NCBI GenBank assembly: GCA_003153475.1
Contig: PLYT01000048.1
Coordinates: 359 to 47,395 of the forward strand
Origin: Betaproteobacteria bacterium
Lineage (GTDB): Bacteria; Pseudomonadota; Gammaproteobacteria; Burkholderiales; Casimicrobiaceae
DNA length: 47,037 nucleotides
Reading direction: 5' to 3'
The notes below the pieces were generated by a model. It saw nothing but the letters and a program-made list of their open reading frames with translations, searched no databases and had not been told where the DNA came from. Positions 18,826 through 27,013 of this stretch are shown piece after piece. The position numbers and the translations under genes are program-made. Numbering within the stretch: position 1 is the stretch's first letter; each line of letters starts with the position of its first letter.

Positions 18826-20181
18826 ATGCCGAATTCCGAACCAGCGGCCGCCGAAGTCAATTTCGACGGCCTTCCCGGCCCGACGCACAACTACAGCGGG
18901 CTTGCGACCGGCAATCTCGCCTCGGAGCGCAACCGCGCCTCGGTCGCCAATCCGCGCCTTGCCGCGCTGCAGGGCCTGGCCAAGATGAAGGCGCTCGCCG
19001 ATCGCGGTTACGCGCAGGCGGTGCTGCCGCCGCACGAGCGACCCGACGTTTTCGCACTGCGCGCCCTCGGATACCGCGGCGATGATGCGTCGGTCATTGC
19101 GAGCGCGGCTCGGGACAATCCGCCGCTGCTCGCCGCCTGTTCGTCCGCCGCCGCGATGTGGACCGCCAACGCGGCAACCGTGAGCCCGTCGGCGGACACC
19201 GCCGACCACCGCGTGCATTTCACGCCGGCGAATCTGGTGTCGCATTTCCACCGTGCACTGGAGGCGCCGACGACGACGCGCGTGCTGCGCGCGATCTTCG
19301 CCGACGAGCGCCGCTTTGCCGTGCACGAGCCGCTGCCGGCGAGCCCTCAATTCGGCGACGAAGGTGCTGCCAATCACACCCGATTGGCATCCGATCCCGA
19401 GGCACCCGGCATCGAGCTCTTCGTCTACGGGCGCGTCGGGTTCGACACGGCGGCGGCTTCCCCCTTGCGCTTTCCGGCGAGGCAGACGCGCGAAGCCTCG
19501 GAGGCGGTCGCGCGGCGCCACGGCCTCGACGCTGCGCGCACGCTATTCGCGCAGCAGAGCCCGGCCGCGATCGACGCCGGCGTGTTCCATAACGACGTGA
19601 TCGCCGTCGGTCACGATACGGTGCTGTTCTGTCACCAGCGCGCCTTCGTCGACCAGGAGACGGTGCTGGCAAGGCTCTCGGCAGCCGTCGGCGACGCATT
19701 CACGCCGATCGTCGTGCGCGATGCCGACGTGAGCGTCGAGCGCGCGGTGGCGAGCTATTTGTTCAACAGCCAGCTCCTCACACGCGCCGGCGGCGGCATG
19801 TTGCTGGTCGCGCCGGCCGAATGCACCGAGGATCCGGCGGTCGGTGCATATCTGGCGCGGCTGGTCGGATCGGGCGGGCCGATTCGGGAAGTCCTGACAT
19901 TCGATCTGCGCCAGAGCATGAGAAACGGCGGCGGCCCGGCGTGCCTGCGCCTGCGCGTCGCGCTCACCCTCGCCGAACGCGACGCGATCGGGGCGAACGT
20001 GTGGCTGAATGATGCGTTGCACGCGGCGCTGGTCGCGTGGGTCGAGAAACATTATCGCGACCGGCTTGCACCCGCAGATCTCTCCGACCCGGCGCTGCTG
20101 TTCGAAGGACGCCGCGCGCTCGACGAATTGTCCGCGCTGCTGCGCCTGGGCAGCATCTATCCTTTCCAGCGTAGCGGTTAA
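18826..20181 (+). CDS. astB: N-succinylarginine dihydrolase
   Basis: A 451-residue enzyme that removes two ammonia and CO2 from N-succinylarginine to give succinylornithine. The start [25 protein letters not shown] aligns with the AstB opening; the frame is open further upstream into astA but without homology. The catalytic triad is visible: His184 in AANHTRL, His255 in GVFHNDVI and Cys373 in [12 protein letters not shown]. The gene begins 20 bases after astA with a weak ribosome-binding site. No astD or astE follows; the next gene is on the opposite strand. Confidence 0.95.
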   Translation: MPNSEPAAAEVNFDGLPGPTHNYSGLATGNLASERNRASVANPRLAALQGLAKMKALADRGYAQAVLPPHERPDVFALRALGYRGDDASVIASAARDNPPLLAACSSAAAMWTANAATVSPSADTADHRVHFTPANLVSHFHRALEAPTTTRVLRAIFADERRFAVHEPLPASPQFGDEGAANHTRLASDPEAPGIELFVYGRVGFDTAAASPLRFPARQTREASEAVARRHGLDAARTLFAQQSPAAIDAGVFHNDVIAVGHDTVLFCHQRAFVDQETVLARLSAAVGDAFTPIVVRDADVSVERAVASYLFNSQLLTRAGGGMLLVAPAECTEDPAVGAYLARLVGSGGPIREVLTFDLRQSMRNGGGPACLRLRVALTLAERDAIGANVWLNDALHAALVAWVEKHYRDRLAPADLSDPALLFEGRRALDELSALLRLGSIYPFQRSG

Positions 20182-20211
20182 GACCGCGTCGAGCGCAACA
20201 AGCCCGCGCCG

Positions 20212-21009
20212 TCAGCCAACGTTCGCGGCGAGGCGGAACAACAGCGGAACCTCGAGCGTCTTGGCATGCGAAACGCCATGCGCCCACAGCCCGTCCTCGC
20301 CCCAGCAGTCGCCGTGATCGGCGCAAACAATCACCGTGCCGTCCGCGAAACGCTCGAGCAGCGGCGCCAGCGCCGCATCGCAATATTCAATGCACGCGAT
20401 TTGCCGCCGCCTCGCCTCGGCGGCGTCATTGTTGTTCCCGAACGGCACGCTCGGGTTGTAAGCCCCATCCCACGAAGCGCCATCGTGCCAGTACGGGACG
20501 TGCGTCTCGGCCAGATTGAGAAAGACGAAGGGCGGCGCGCCCGGCTTGACCTTCAGCAGCGTGCTGTCGATCCACGTGATTTGTTTTTTCAGATTGGGTC
20601 CACCGGCGAAGCCGAAGGCGTCGAAGTCCACGCTTAATACGCGGCCGGTCGGATGCTCGGGATTGAACCAGTTCACTGCACCGCTGCCGATCGTCCGGTA
20701 GCCCAAATTCTTCAGGCCGTCGATGACGTTGCGTCCCTTCAGCGTCATGTAGGGCGCGACGACGCCGGGATCGCCGCCGCCATCCATACGAAAGATCTTG
20801 CCATATTTCGGATTGATGTACGGCTCGCGGCGCAGCGGGTCGCCGGGCGTGAATCCCATGAAAAACGCCGCATGCGAGGCAAAGGTGAAATGCGACGGCG
20901 ACTGCGCGCGCACCAGCGGGCCGATCGCGCTCAGGTTCGGCGTCTTCGCTTCGACGAACGCGTCGTAGCGGCACGAGTCGAGCGTGACGAACAGGATCGG
21001 CGGCAGCAT
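20212..21009 (-). CDS. Alkaline phosphatase/sulfatase-superfamily hydrolase
   Basis: A 265-residue protein of the alkaline phosphatase fold. The N-terminal strand and metal site read ILFVTLDSCRYDAF, and the C-terminal metal site reads VIVCADHGDCWGEDGLWAHG. The usual sulfatase CxPxR formylglycine motif is not complete (DSCRYD), so the activity may be phosphodiesterase, phosphotransferase or sulfatase. It has no signal peptide and is short for a sulfatase. It lies 94 bases downstream of an EntS-like exporter on the same strand, with a hairpin and possible promoter between, so operon membership is uncertain. Confidence 0.75.
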   Translation of the reverse strand: MLPPILFVTLDSCRYDAFVEAKTPNLSAIGPLVRAQSPSHFTFASHAAFFMGFTPGDPLRREPYINPKYGKIFRMDGGGDPGVVAPYMTLKGRNVIDGLKNLGYRTIGSGAVNWFNPEHPTGRVLSVDFDAFGFAGGPNLKKQITWIDSTLLKVKPGAPPFVFLNLAETHVPYWHDGASWDGAYNPSVPFGNNNDAAEARRRQIACIEYCDAALAPLLERFADGTVIVCADHGDCWGEDGLWAHGVSHAKTLEVPLLFRLAANVG

Positions 21010-21053
21010 GATCTTCGGGAGTGGCAGGGCTTGTTGACGCGACTTGGCCGCGC

Positions 21054-21059
21054 ATTTTA
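21054..21059 (-). promoter_or_regulatory. Possible -10 element before the phosphatase/sulfatase-like gene
   Basis: TAAAAT on the minus strand, 45 bases upstream of the ATG at 21009, in GC-rich surroundings. No good -35 is seen. Confidence 0.3.
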
Positions 21060-21078
21060 CCGCAGCCGCCGCACGAGT

Positions 21079-21093
21079 CGGCGCGAAGCGCCG
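21079..21093 (-). other. Hairpin after the EntS-like MFS gene
   Basis: CGGCGC-GAA-GCGCCG gives six perfect pairs and a three-base loop, 11 bases after the exporter stop. There is no T-run, so termination would be partial at best. Confidence 0.35.
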
Positions 21094-21103
21094 GCCCGTG
21101 TGC

Positions 21104-22387
21104 CTAATCGATCAGTGCCTCGGGCAGCGTGCGGTGCCGGCGCACCGGCGACCAGAGCACGGCGGCGGCCGACAGCAAAAGCCCGAGCAGGCCGACCGTA
21201 AGCAAGGTCGACCGCAAGCCGATCTCGCTCGCCAGCGCGCCGCCGACGAGCGAACCGATCGGCGCGGAGGCGACGGTGACAAAACGCATCGTCGCCGTCA
21301 TGCGGCCAAGCAGCCGGTCGGGCGTGATCGCCTGTCGCAGCGACAGATAGTTGATCGCGTACAGGATCGCGCCGAAATCGAACACCAGCATCGCCGTCCC
21401 GAGCAGCAAGGTCGCGACCCATGGCGGTCCGGCGATCAGGCCGTACGCCTGCCAGCCGAAAGCCGACAGGATCAGCCCATGGACGATCACCGGGCCGATA
21501 CCGAACCGCGCCGACAAGCGCTCGGCCAACGCCGACGCGAGCACGCAGCCGGCGCCACCAAACACAAAACAGATGCCGATCGCGCCGGCCGACAGGCCGA
21601 GATCGCGCGTCGCGAACAGGATCAGCACGGCGACCTGCATGTGATGCAGGAACTGCCATGTTCCGGCCAGCCAGGCGAGACCCCACAGCGTGCGGTTGCC
21701 CCAGACGAGCTTCAACCCCTCGCCGATCTCCAGCCATACGCCGCCGTTGCCACCCTCGCGCGCGACATCGTTGCGGGCCTTGATCCGGCGCAGCATCAGG
21801 GCGGAAGCGAAAAACGTCATCGCGTCGAGCGCGATCGCGAACGGCGCGGTCAGGACGTAGATCAGCCCGCCGGCGATACCGGGACCGATCAGCGCCGCGG
21901 AAGTCTCGCCCAGCGTTACCTTGGCGTTGGCTTCGACCAGTCGCTTGCGGCCCGCCATTTGCGCCAGCAGCACCTGGTAGGCGGCGCCGCCGACGACGTT
22001 CTGCATGCCGCACAGGAAGCCGACGGCGAACAGGATTTCCATCGACAGCACGCCGAACCACGCGGCGATCGGAATCGCGAGCAACGCAAAGCCCCGCCCG
22101 ACGTCCGCGGCAATGATGACCGGGAGCTTGCGCACCCGATCGAGCAACACGCCCGCGTGCAGACTCACCAGCGCGAACGGCAGCGTCTCGAGCGCGACCA
22201 GGATGCCCATTTGCATCGGCGTCGCGTTGAGCAGCAGTGCCGCAGTCAACGGCAGCGCCAGATTGGTGATCTGCGCGCCGAACGAGGTGACCGTCAGCGA
22301 TACCCAGAGCCTCCGGAAACTCGCGGAGAGCCACAGGCCGCGGAAATTGCGGCGAAACCAGCGCTGTAATTTATCGGTGTCGTTCAT
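21104..22387 (-). CDS. MFS exporter, EntS/MFS_3 type
   Basis: A 427-residue inner-membrane protein with about 12 helices. The cytoplasmic opening WLSASFRRLWVSLTVTSFGAQ, then ALETLPFALVSLHAGVLLDR and AAYQVLLAQMAGRKRLVEANA, place it in the MFS_3 group that includes the enterobactin exporter EntS. No siderophore genes are nearby, so an efflux role for an unknown small molecule is the safest reading. The start has a strong GGAGGAAACG site. Confidence 0.85.
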   Translation of the reverse strand: MNDTDKLQRWFRRNFRGLWLSASFRRLWVSLTVTSFGAQITNLALPLTAALLLNATPMQMGILVALETLPFALVSLHAGVLLDRVRKLPVIIAADVGRGFALLAIPIAAWFGVLSMEILFAVGFLCGMQNVVGGAAYQVLLAQMAGRKRLVEANAKVTLGETSAALIGPGIAGGLIYVLTAPFAIALDAMTFFASALMLRRIKARNDVAREGGNGGVWLEIGEGLKLVWGNRTLWGLAWLAGTWQFLHHMQVAVLILFATRDLGLSAGAIGICFVFGGAGCVLASALAERLSARFGIGPVIVHGLILSAFGWQAYGLIAGPPWVATLLLGTAMLVFDFGAILYAINYLSLRQAITPDRLLGRMTATMRFVTVASAPIGSLVGGALASEIGLRSTLLTVGLLGLLLSAAAVLWSPVRRHRTLPEALID

Positions 22388-22516
22388 CGTTCGTTTCCTC
22401 CGGCCGCGCTGGTCAAAAAGCGCAGCCGCCGGTCAATCGCCACCGGCGAGAAACGAAACGCGGGATGCAATACCCGGATTACGGTTCCGCCGTACCCGGC
22501 GGGACCGCCCGGGCAG

Positions 22517-22642
22517 CTAGGGTCGCAGCAGCGGCGTCCCCGACCCGAGGCCGGAGAAATGCGCGCCGAAGGGAATCTCCCATGCGAACGCGCGCGCCGC
22601 GATTGCAATCGCGGTGACGAAGGTCGTCGGCGTTCTGGTCAT
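22517..22642 (-). CDS. Possible small 41-residue protein
   Basis: An open frame beginning MTRTPTTFVTAIAIAARAFAWE and ending LGSGTPLLRP, 129 bases upstream of the exporter on the same strand. AAGGGG lies 10 bases before the ATG. The first 20 residues are mildly hydrophobic, like a leader or single membrane helix. It contains an 18-bp perfect palindrome. I recognise no family; it may be a transcribed leader rather than a gene. Confidence 0.3.
   Translation of the reverse strand: MTRTPTTFVTAIAIAARAFAWEIPFGAHFSGLGSGTPLLRP
22597..22614. repeat. 18-bp perfect palindrome
   Basis: CCGCGATTGCAATCGCGG is fully self-complementary. It lies about 210 bases upstream of the exporter start, within the possible small ORF. 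It could be an operator or a chance result of coding sequence. Confidence 0.4.
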
Positions 22643-22749
22643 GGCAGGATTGCCCCTTGAGGTGTGATTGAAATCGACGCCAGTTTACGCGAGATCGGCG
22701 ACGCGACGCAATCGCAGCGTGCACTATGCGCGCGCTCGCCGCCGACAGT

Positions 22750-22785
22750 GTCGCATTTGTGCGACGCCGCGCGTTGCACAAATGC
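22750..22785. promoter_or_regulatory. Nested alternative hairpins / inverted-repeat operator
   Basis: Perfect arms GCATTTGTGC (22753-22762) and GCACAAATGC (22776-22785) can pair across 13 bases. The first arm can instead close a smaller hairpin, GTCGCA-TTTG-TGCGAC (22750-22765). The structures are mutually exclusive. The site is about 110 bases upstream of the small ORF and 90 bases after the binding-protein stop, in the control region of the exporter unit. Confidence 0.45.
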
Positions 22786-22796
22786 TGAATCGAAAC

Positions 22797-22868
22797 GTCA
22801 TTCCCGCGAAGCGGCGACCCGGCGTCGTTCGGCATACGCCACGGGGTTCCTGCTTGTGCGGGAACGAC
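22797..22868. repeat. REP-like imperfect palindromic element
   Basis: GTCATTCCCGC (22797-22807) and GCGGGAACGAC (22858-22868) are complementary at 10 of 11 positions and enclose 50 bases that are themselves partly pairing. The ends resemble dispersed extragenic palindromes common in Burkholderiales genomes. It ends six bases from the stop of the upstream binding-protein gene, a typical position for such elements. Only one copy is in the window. Confidence 0.45.
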
Positions 22869-22874
22869 AACCAG

Positions 22875-24695
22875 TCAGCCCCCTGCCGCCTTCCGCTTGA
22901 GATCGATGTCGTAATACGGCCAGGGATGCACGTAGAACGTGTTGTATTTATAGCCTTCCAGCCACGGCTGCACCAGTATGGTTTCGCGCCGATAGACGCT
23001 CAATTGCCATGGCGCGTAGCCGGTGACGAGCTCGGACAGGCGGCGAAATACTTTCAGACGCTCCGGACCCTCGGGTATCACCCGCGCGCGCGCAAAGAGG
23101 GCATCGAACTCCGGCAGGCGGAAGCGTGAAAGGTTCTGGTCCCCTGCGTTCGGCCCGTAGAGCAGCTCGAAAAAATCGATGCCGTCCGGCGTCGAGCTCG
23201 TATTCGCCAGCGTCCACATCTGCAGCTTGCCCGCGCGACCCATCTTTAGGAGATCGGGCCACTTCTGCTTGACGAATTCGACGCGCAGGCCGACCGCGGC
23301 GAGGCTCTTCTGCCACAGCTCGTCGTACAAGCGGTCGCTGCTCGACGGCGGTGACGCCAGCGATAGGACCAGCGGCTTGCCGTCCGGAAGGTCGCGCCAG
23401 CCGTCGCCGTCGCGGTCGACGTAGCCGAACTTGTCGAGCAGGGCTTTCGCGCCCGCGACGTCGTAGCGCGCGGAACCCTGGAACTTCGGATCATGGCCTT
23501 CGACGTTGGGCGGCAACGGTTGCGTCGAGCGCTCGGCCTGACCCTGGCGCGCGATGCGGATGTCCTCGTCGACGTTGTAGGCCATGCTGATCGCGCGGCG
23601 CAGCGCGACCTTGTCCTTGGTGAGCCCGCCCACCACTGGGTCTTCCATATTGAAATAGGTGTAGACGACCGCGGGCTGAATGCCGGTGCCGACACGGATG
23701 CCGCGCTTGGCGAGCTCGGGCTTGAGCTTCTGGTCCGGATTCAGCACGTTCCAGATCAGCTCGTTGGGCACCTGCAGGTAATCGAGGTCGCCGCTCTGGA
23801 ATGCGAGCAGCCGCGGATTCGATTCCTCCAGGATGCTGATTTCGATCCGGCCGATGATCGGAATCTTCTTGCCGCGCATTGTCGCGAGCAGCGCCTTGTC
23901 CGCAGGATCGGCGCTGTCCGGATAGCTCATGTCGCGAAAGCCCGGGTTCGCCTCGAGCGTGATGCGCTGGCCGCGGCGCCAGTCCTTGAGCCGGTACGGC
24001 CCGGTGCCGACCGGGTTGGCCATCGCCCAGCCGCTGGCGTCACCATAAGCCTCGACGACTTCGCGCGCGACCGCGGCCGTGTTGATCGTCGTCAGGTCCG
24101 ACAGCAACGAATACTCGGGCTGGTCGAACTTGAGCCGGATCGTGTAGCGGTCGATCGCCTGCAAACCTTCGATCGGCGCGTCGTAGTCGAACCTCGCACC
24201 GGGTTTTTTGGCGGCCGCGATCGGCGCGGCGATGCCGGCGAGCTTGCCGTCGAACACGGCCAGCGCCGGCGAGCGCGTCTTCGGGTCGAGGATGCGCTTC
24301 CACGCGTAGACGAAATCGCCGGCGACGAGCTCGCGCTTGTTCCCCTTGAACGCCGGATCGTCGGCGAAGTAGATGCCCGGCCGGACCTTGATCGTCCAGG
24401 TCCTGCCGTCGGCCGAGATGTCCGGCAGTGCCGCCGCGACGCTGGGCACGAGCTTGTACGGGCGCGCCAGGAGATCGTAGACGTAGAGCGTGTCGAAGAT
24501 CGCGCGGTTGACGTATTGCGAATACAGATCGTTCACCGCCGCCGGATCGAAGCCGGTCTCTGCGATCGGCATCGCAACGTGCAGAACCTTGTTCGGATCG
24601 GCGGCATACGCGCCGAAGGTTCCGGCCAGCGCCAGCGCGAGAGCTAGCCCGCGCGCCACGGCGACGAATACGGCGAATTCACGTCTGGCGATCAT
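22875..24695 (-). CDS. ABC transporter substrate-binding protein, family 5 (peptide type), second copy
   Basis: A 606-residue periplasmic protein of the SBP_bac_5 family, which binds peptides, glutathione, nickel or haem. A signal peptide occupies the first 33 residues (LALALALAGTFGAYAAD). The mature protein begins NKVLHVAMPIAETGFDP and carries NPVGTGPYRLKDWRRGQRI and VALRRAISMAYNVDEDIR. A calcium-loop-like DRDGDGWRDLPDG occurs near residue 425. The ATG overlaps the TGA of the upstream paralogue (ATGA), so translation is coupled. No permease or ATPase is nearby. The frame extends far upstream but the overlap start fits the signal peptide. Confidence 0.9.
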   Translation of the reverse strand: MIARREFAVFVAVARGLALALALAGTFGAYAADPNKVLHVAMPIAETGFDPAAVNDLYSQYVNRAIFDTLYVYDLLARPYKLVPSVAAALPDISADGRTWTIKVRPGIYFADDPAFKGNKRELVAGDFVYAWKRILDPKTRSPALAVFDGKLAGIAAPIAAAKKPGARFDYDAPIEGLQAIDRYTIRLKFDQPEYSLLSDLTTINTAAVAREVVEAYGDASGWAMANPVGTGPYRLKDWRRGQRITLEANPGFRDMSYPDSADPADKALLATMRGKKIPIIGRIEISILEESNPRLLAFQSGDLDYLQVPNELIWNVLNPDQKLKPELAKRGIRVGTGIQPAVVYTYFNMEDPVVGGLTKDKVALRRAISMAYNVDEDIRIARQGQAERSTQPLPPNVEGHDPKFQGSARYDVAGAKALLDKFGYVDRDGDGWRDLPDGKPLVLSLASPPSSSDRLYDELWQKSLAAVGLRVEFVKQKWPDLLKMGRAGKLQMWTLANTSSTPDGIDFFELLYGPNAGDQNLSRFRLPEFDALFARARVIPEGPERLKVFRRLSELVTGYAPWQLSVYRRETILVQPWLEGYKYNTFYVHPWPYYDIDLKRKAAGG

Positions 24696-26503
24696 TTGAG
24701 CGCGGACGCCCGGCGCGCCGGGTCGATGTCGAGATATTGCCAGGGATGCTGCTGAATCGGGTTGTACTTGTATCCGAGCAGCCAGGGCTGCACCAGCGCG
24801 TTCTCGTAGCGGTAGATCGTCACCGCCCATGGCACGTAGATGCCGATGAGCTCGGTCATGCGTCGGATCAGCCTCTCGCGCTCGGGTCCGTCCGGCAAGG
24901 CGCGGGCACGCACGTAGAGATTGTCGTACTCGGGAAGCTTGAAACGCATAAGGTTGGAGAATCCGGCGTTCTCGCCATAGAGCAGGCCCAGGAATCCAAA
25001 ACCTTCCGCTGTCACGCTGATGTTCGCCGCCTGCCAGACCTGCAGTTGCCCAAGCCGCGCCGCCTTGAGCTGGTCCGGCCATTTCTGCTTGACGAATTCG
25101 ACGCGCAAGCCGACCTCGGCGAGGTTGCGCTGCAACAGCTCGTCCTGTTGGCGCGCCAGCGTGTCCGGCGGCGACGAAAAACGCAGCGTCAGCGGCTGCC
25201 CGTCGGGTGCCTCGCGTAGCCCATCGCCGTCGCGATCCGTGTACCCGAACTTGTCGAGCAGCGCGCGAGCGCCCGCGGCGTCGCGTCGACCCGCCTTGTC
25301 GATTCTCGCGTCGTAGCCGCTGACGTTGGGTGGAATGAACTGTGTCGCGCGGCGGGCTTGGCCGTGCCTGATCACCCGTGCGTCCTCCTCCGCGTCATAA
25401 GCCATCGCGATCGCACGGCGCAGTGCGATCCTGCCGTTGTCATAGCCACCGACGACCGGGTCTTCCATGTTGAAGGCGAGACCGGTGATCACGGGCTGCG
25501 CATCGCGCTCGAGGCGAATGCCCTTTTGAGCGAGCCTCTGCTTGAGCTTGTTGCCCGGGTCGAGGACATTGCTCGCAAGCTCCGGCGGCACGAGCAGGTA
25601 GTCCTGAAGGTCCTGCTCGAACGAAAGCAGGCGCGGATTGGCTTCTTCGATGACGCTGATCTCGATTCGCCCGATCATCGGCATCCGCTTGCCTGCGAGC
25701 CCCTTCGCCAGCGCGCTGTCGGCCACATCGCTGCTCGCCTGGTAGCGCTCTTCGCGAAAGCCTGGATTGGCTTCGAGCACGATCCGCTGGCCGCGGCGCC
25801 ACTCGGCCAGCCGGTACGGACCGGTGCCGACCGGATTCGCCATCGTCCATCCGTTGGTCTCACCGTAGGCTTCGACGACTTCGCGCGCGACCGCGGCGCT
25901 GCCGGCGATGGTCAGGTTGGACAGCAGCTCGGCGTCGGGGAAGTTGAGCTGCAGGCGCAGCGTATAGCGCTCGAGGGGCCTCAAGCCTTCGATCGGAGCG
26001 TCGTAGTCGAATTTACCGGTCTGTCTTGCCTTGGCCACGACCGCGTCGGCGCCGACGAAGCGTCCTTCAAACACGTTCAACGAGTTCGAACGCATCGCGG
26101 GATCGAGTGTGCGCTTGAGCGAATAAACGTAGTCCGCGGCGGTAAGTTCGCGGCGGCGTCCCTTGAACACCGGATCGTCGGCAAAGTAAATGCCCGGCCT
26201 GACCTTGATCGTCCACGTCATGCGATCGGCTGAAATATCGGGCAAGGCAGCCGCGGTATTCGGAACCACCTTGAACGGCCGCGCCAGGTAGTCGTACTTG
26301 TACAGCGCATCGAAAATGACGCGGTTGACATAGTTCGAATAGGCGTCGCCCGCCGCCTGTGGATCGAAGCCGGTCTCGGCGACCGGGATCGCGACACGCA
26401 ACACCTTGCCCGGATCGGCGGCATGTGCGGGCGCGAACGCCGCCGCGGCGAGCCACACGAACCATGCCACGATGGCGCGCCGGCGCGGCCATGGCGCAAG
26501 CAT
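24692..26503 (-). CDS. ABC transporter substrate-binding protein, family 5 (peptide type), first copy
   Basis: A 603-residue paralogue of the next gene with the same architecture: signal peptide ending AHAAD, VAIPVAETGFDPQAAGDAYSN, NPVGTGPYRLAEWRRGQRI, IALRRAIAMAYDAEED and the DRDGDGLREAPDG loop near residue 420. It starts one base after the glutathione peroxidase stop, so the two are translated from one message. The pair probably arose by tandem duplication. Ligand is unknown; given the oxoprolinase and peroxidase upstream, glutathione or gamma-glutamyl peptides are an inference worth testing. Confidence 0.9.
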   Translation of the reverse strand: MLAPWPRRRAIVAWFVWLAAAAFAPAHAADPGKVLRVAIPVAETGFDPQAAGDAYSNYVNRVIFDALYKYDYLARPFKVVPNTAAALPDISADRMTWTIKVRPGIYFADDPVFKGRRRELTAADYVYSLKRTLDPAMRSNSLNVFEGRFVGADAVVAKARQTGKFDYDAPIEGLRPLERYTLRLQLNFPDAELLSNLTIAGSAAVAREVVEAYGETNGWTMANPVGTGPYRLAEWRRGQRIVLEANPGFREERYQASSDVADSALAKGLAGKRMPMIGRIEISVIEEANPRLLSFEQDLQDYLLVPPELASNVLDPGNKLKQRLAQKGIRLERDAQPVITGLAFNMEDPVVGGYDNGRIALRRAIAMAYDAEEDARVIRHGQARRATQFIPPNVSGYDARIDKAGRRDAAGARALLDKFGYTDRDGDGLREAPDGQPLTLRFSSPPDTLARQQDELLQRNLAEVGLRVEFVKQKWPDQLKAARLGQLQVWQAANISVTAEGFGFLGLLYGENAGFSNLMRFKLPEYDNLYVRARALPDGPERERLIRRMTELIGIYVPWAVTIYRYENALVQPWLLGYKYNPIQQHPWQYLDIDPARRASALK

Positions 26504-26504
26504 G

Positions 26505-26984
<480 letters not shown>

Positions 26985-27013
26985 GGCGAGACTCCGAAAA
27001 ATGGATCGCTCGA

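Noticed and set aside
20212-21009. Assignment as a true sulfatase
   Set aside because: The CxPxR formylglycine motif is incomplete, so only the superfamily is claimed.
22479-22835. A 118-codon minus-strand frame in the exporter control region
   Set aside because: Arg-rich, crosses the palindromes and REP-like element, and has no ribosome-binding site. The shorter 41-codon frame is the only plausible one there.
23401-25247. DRDGDG loops in both binding proteins as evidence for calcium signalling
   Set aside because: The loop recurs in family-5 binding proteins and is more likely structural.
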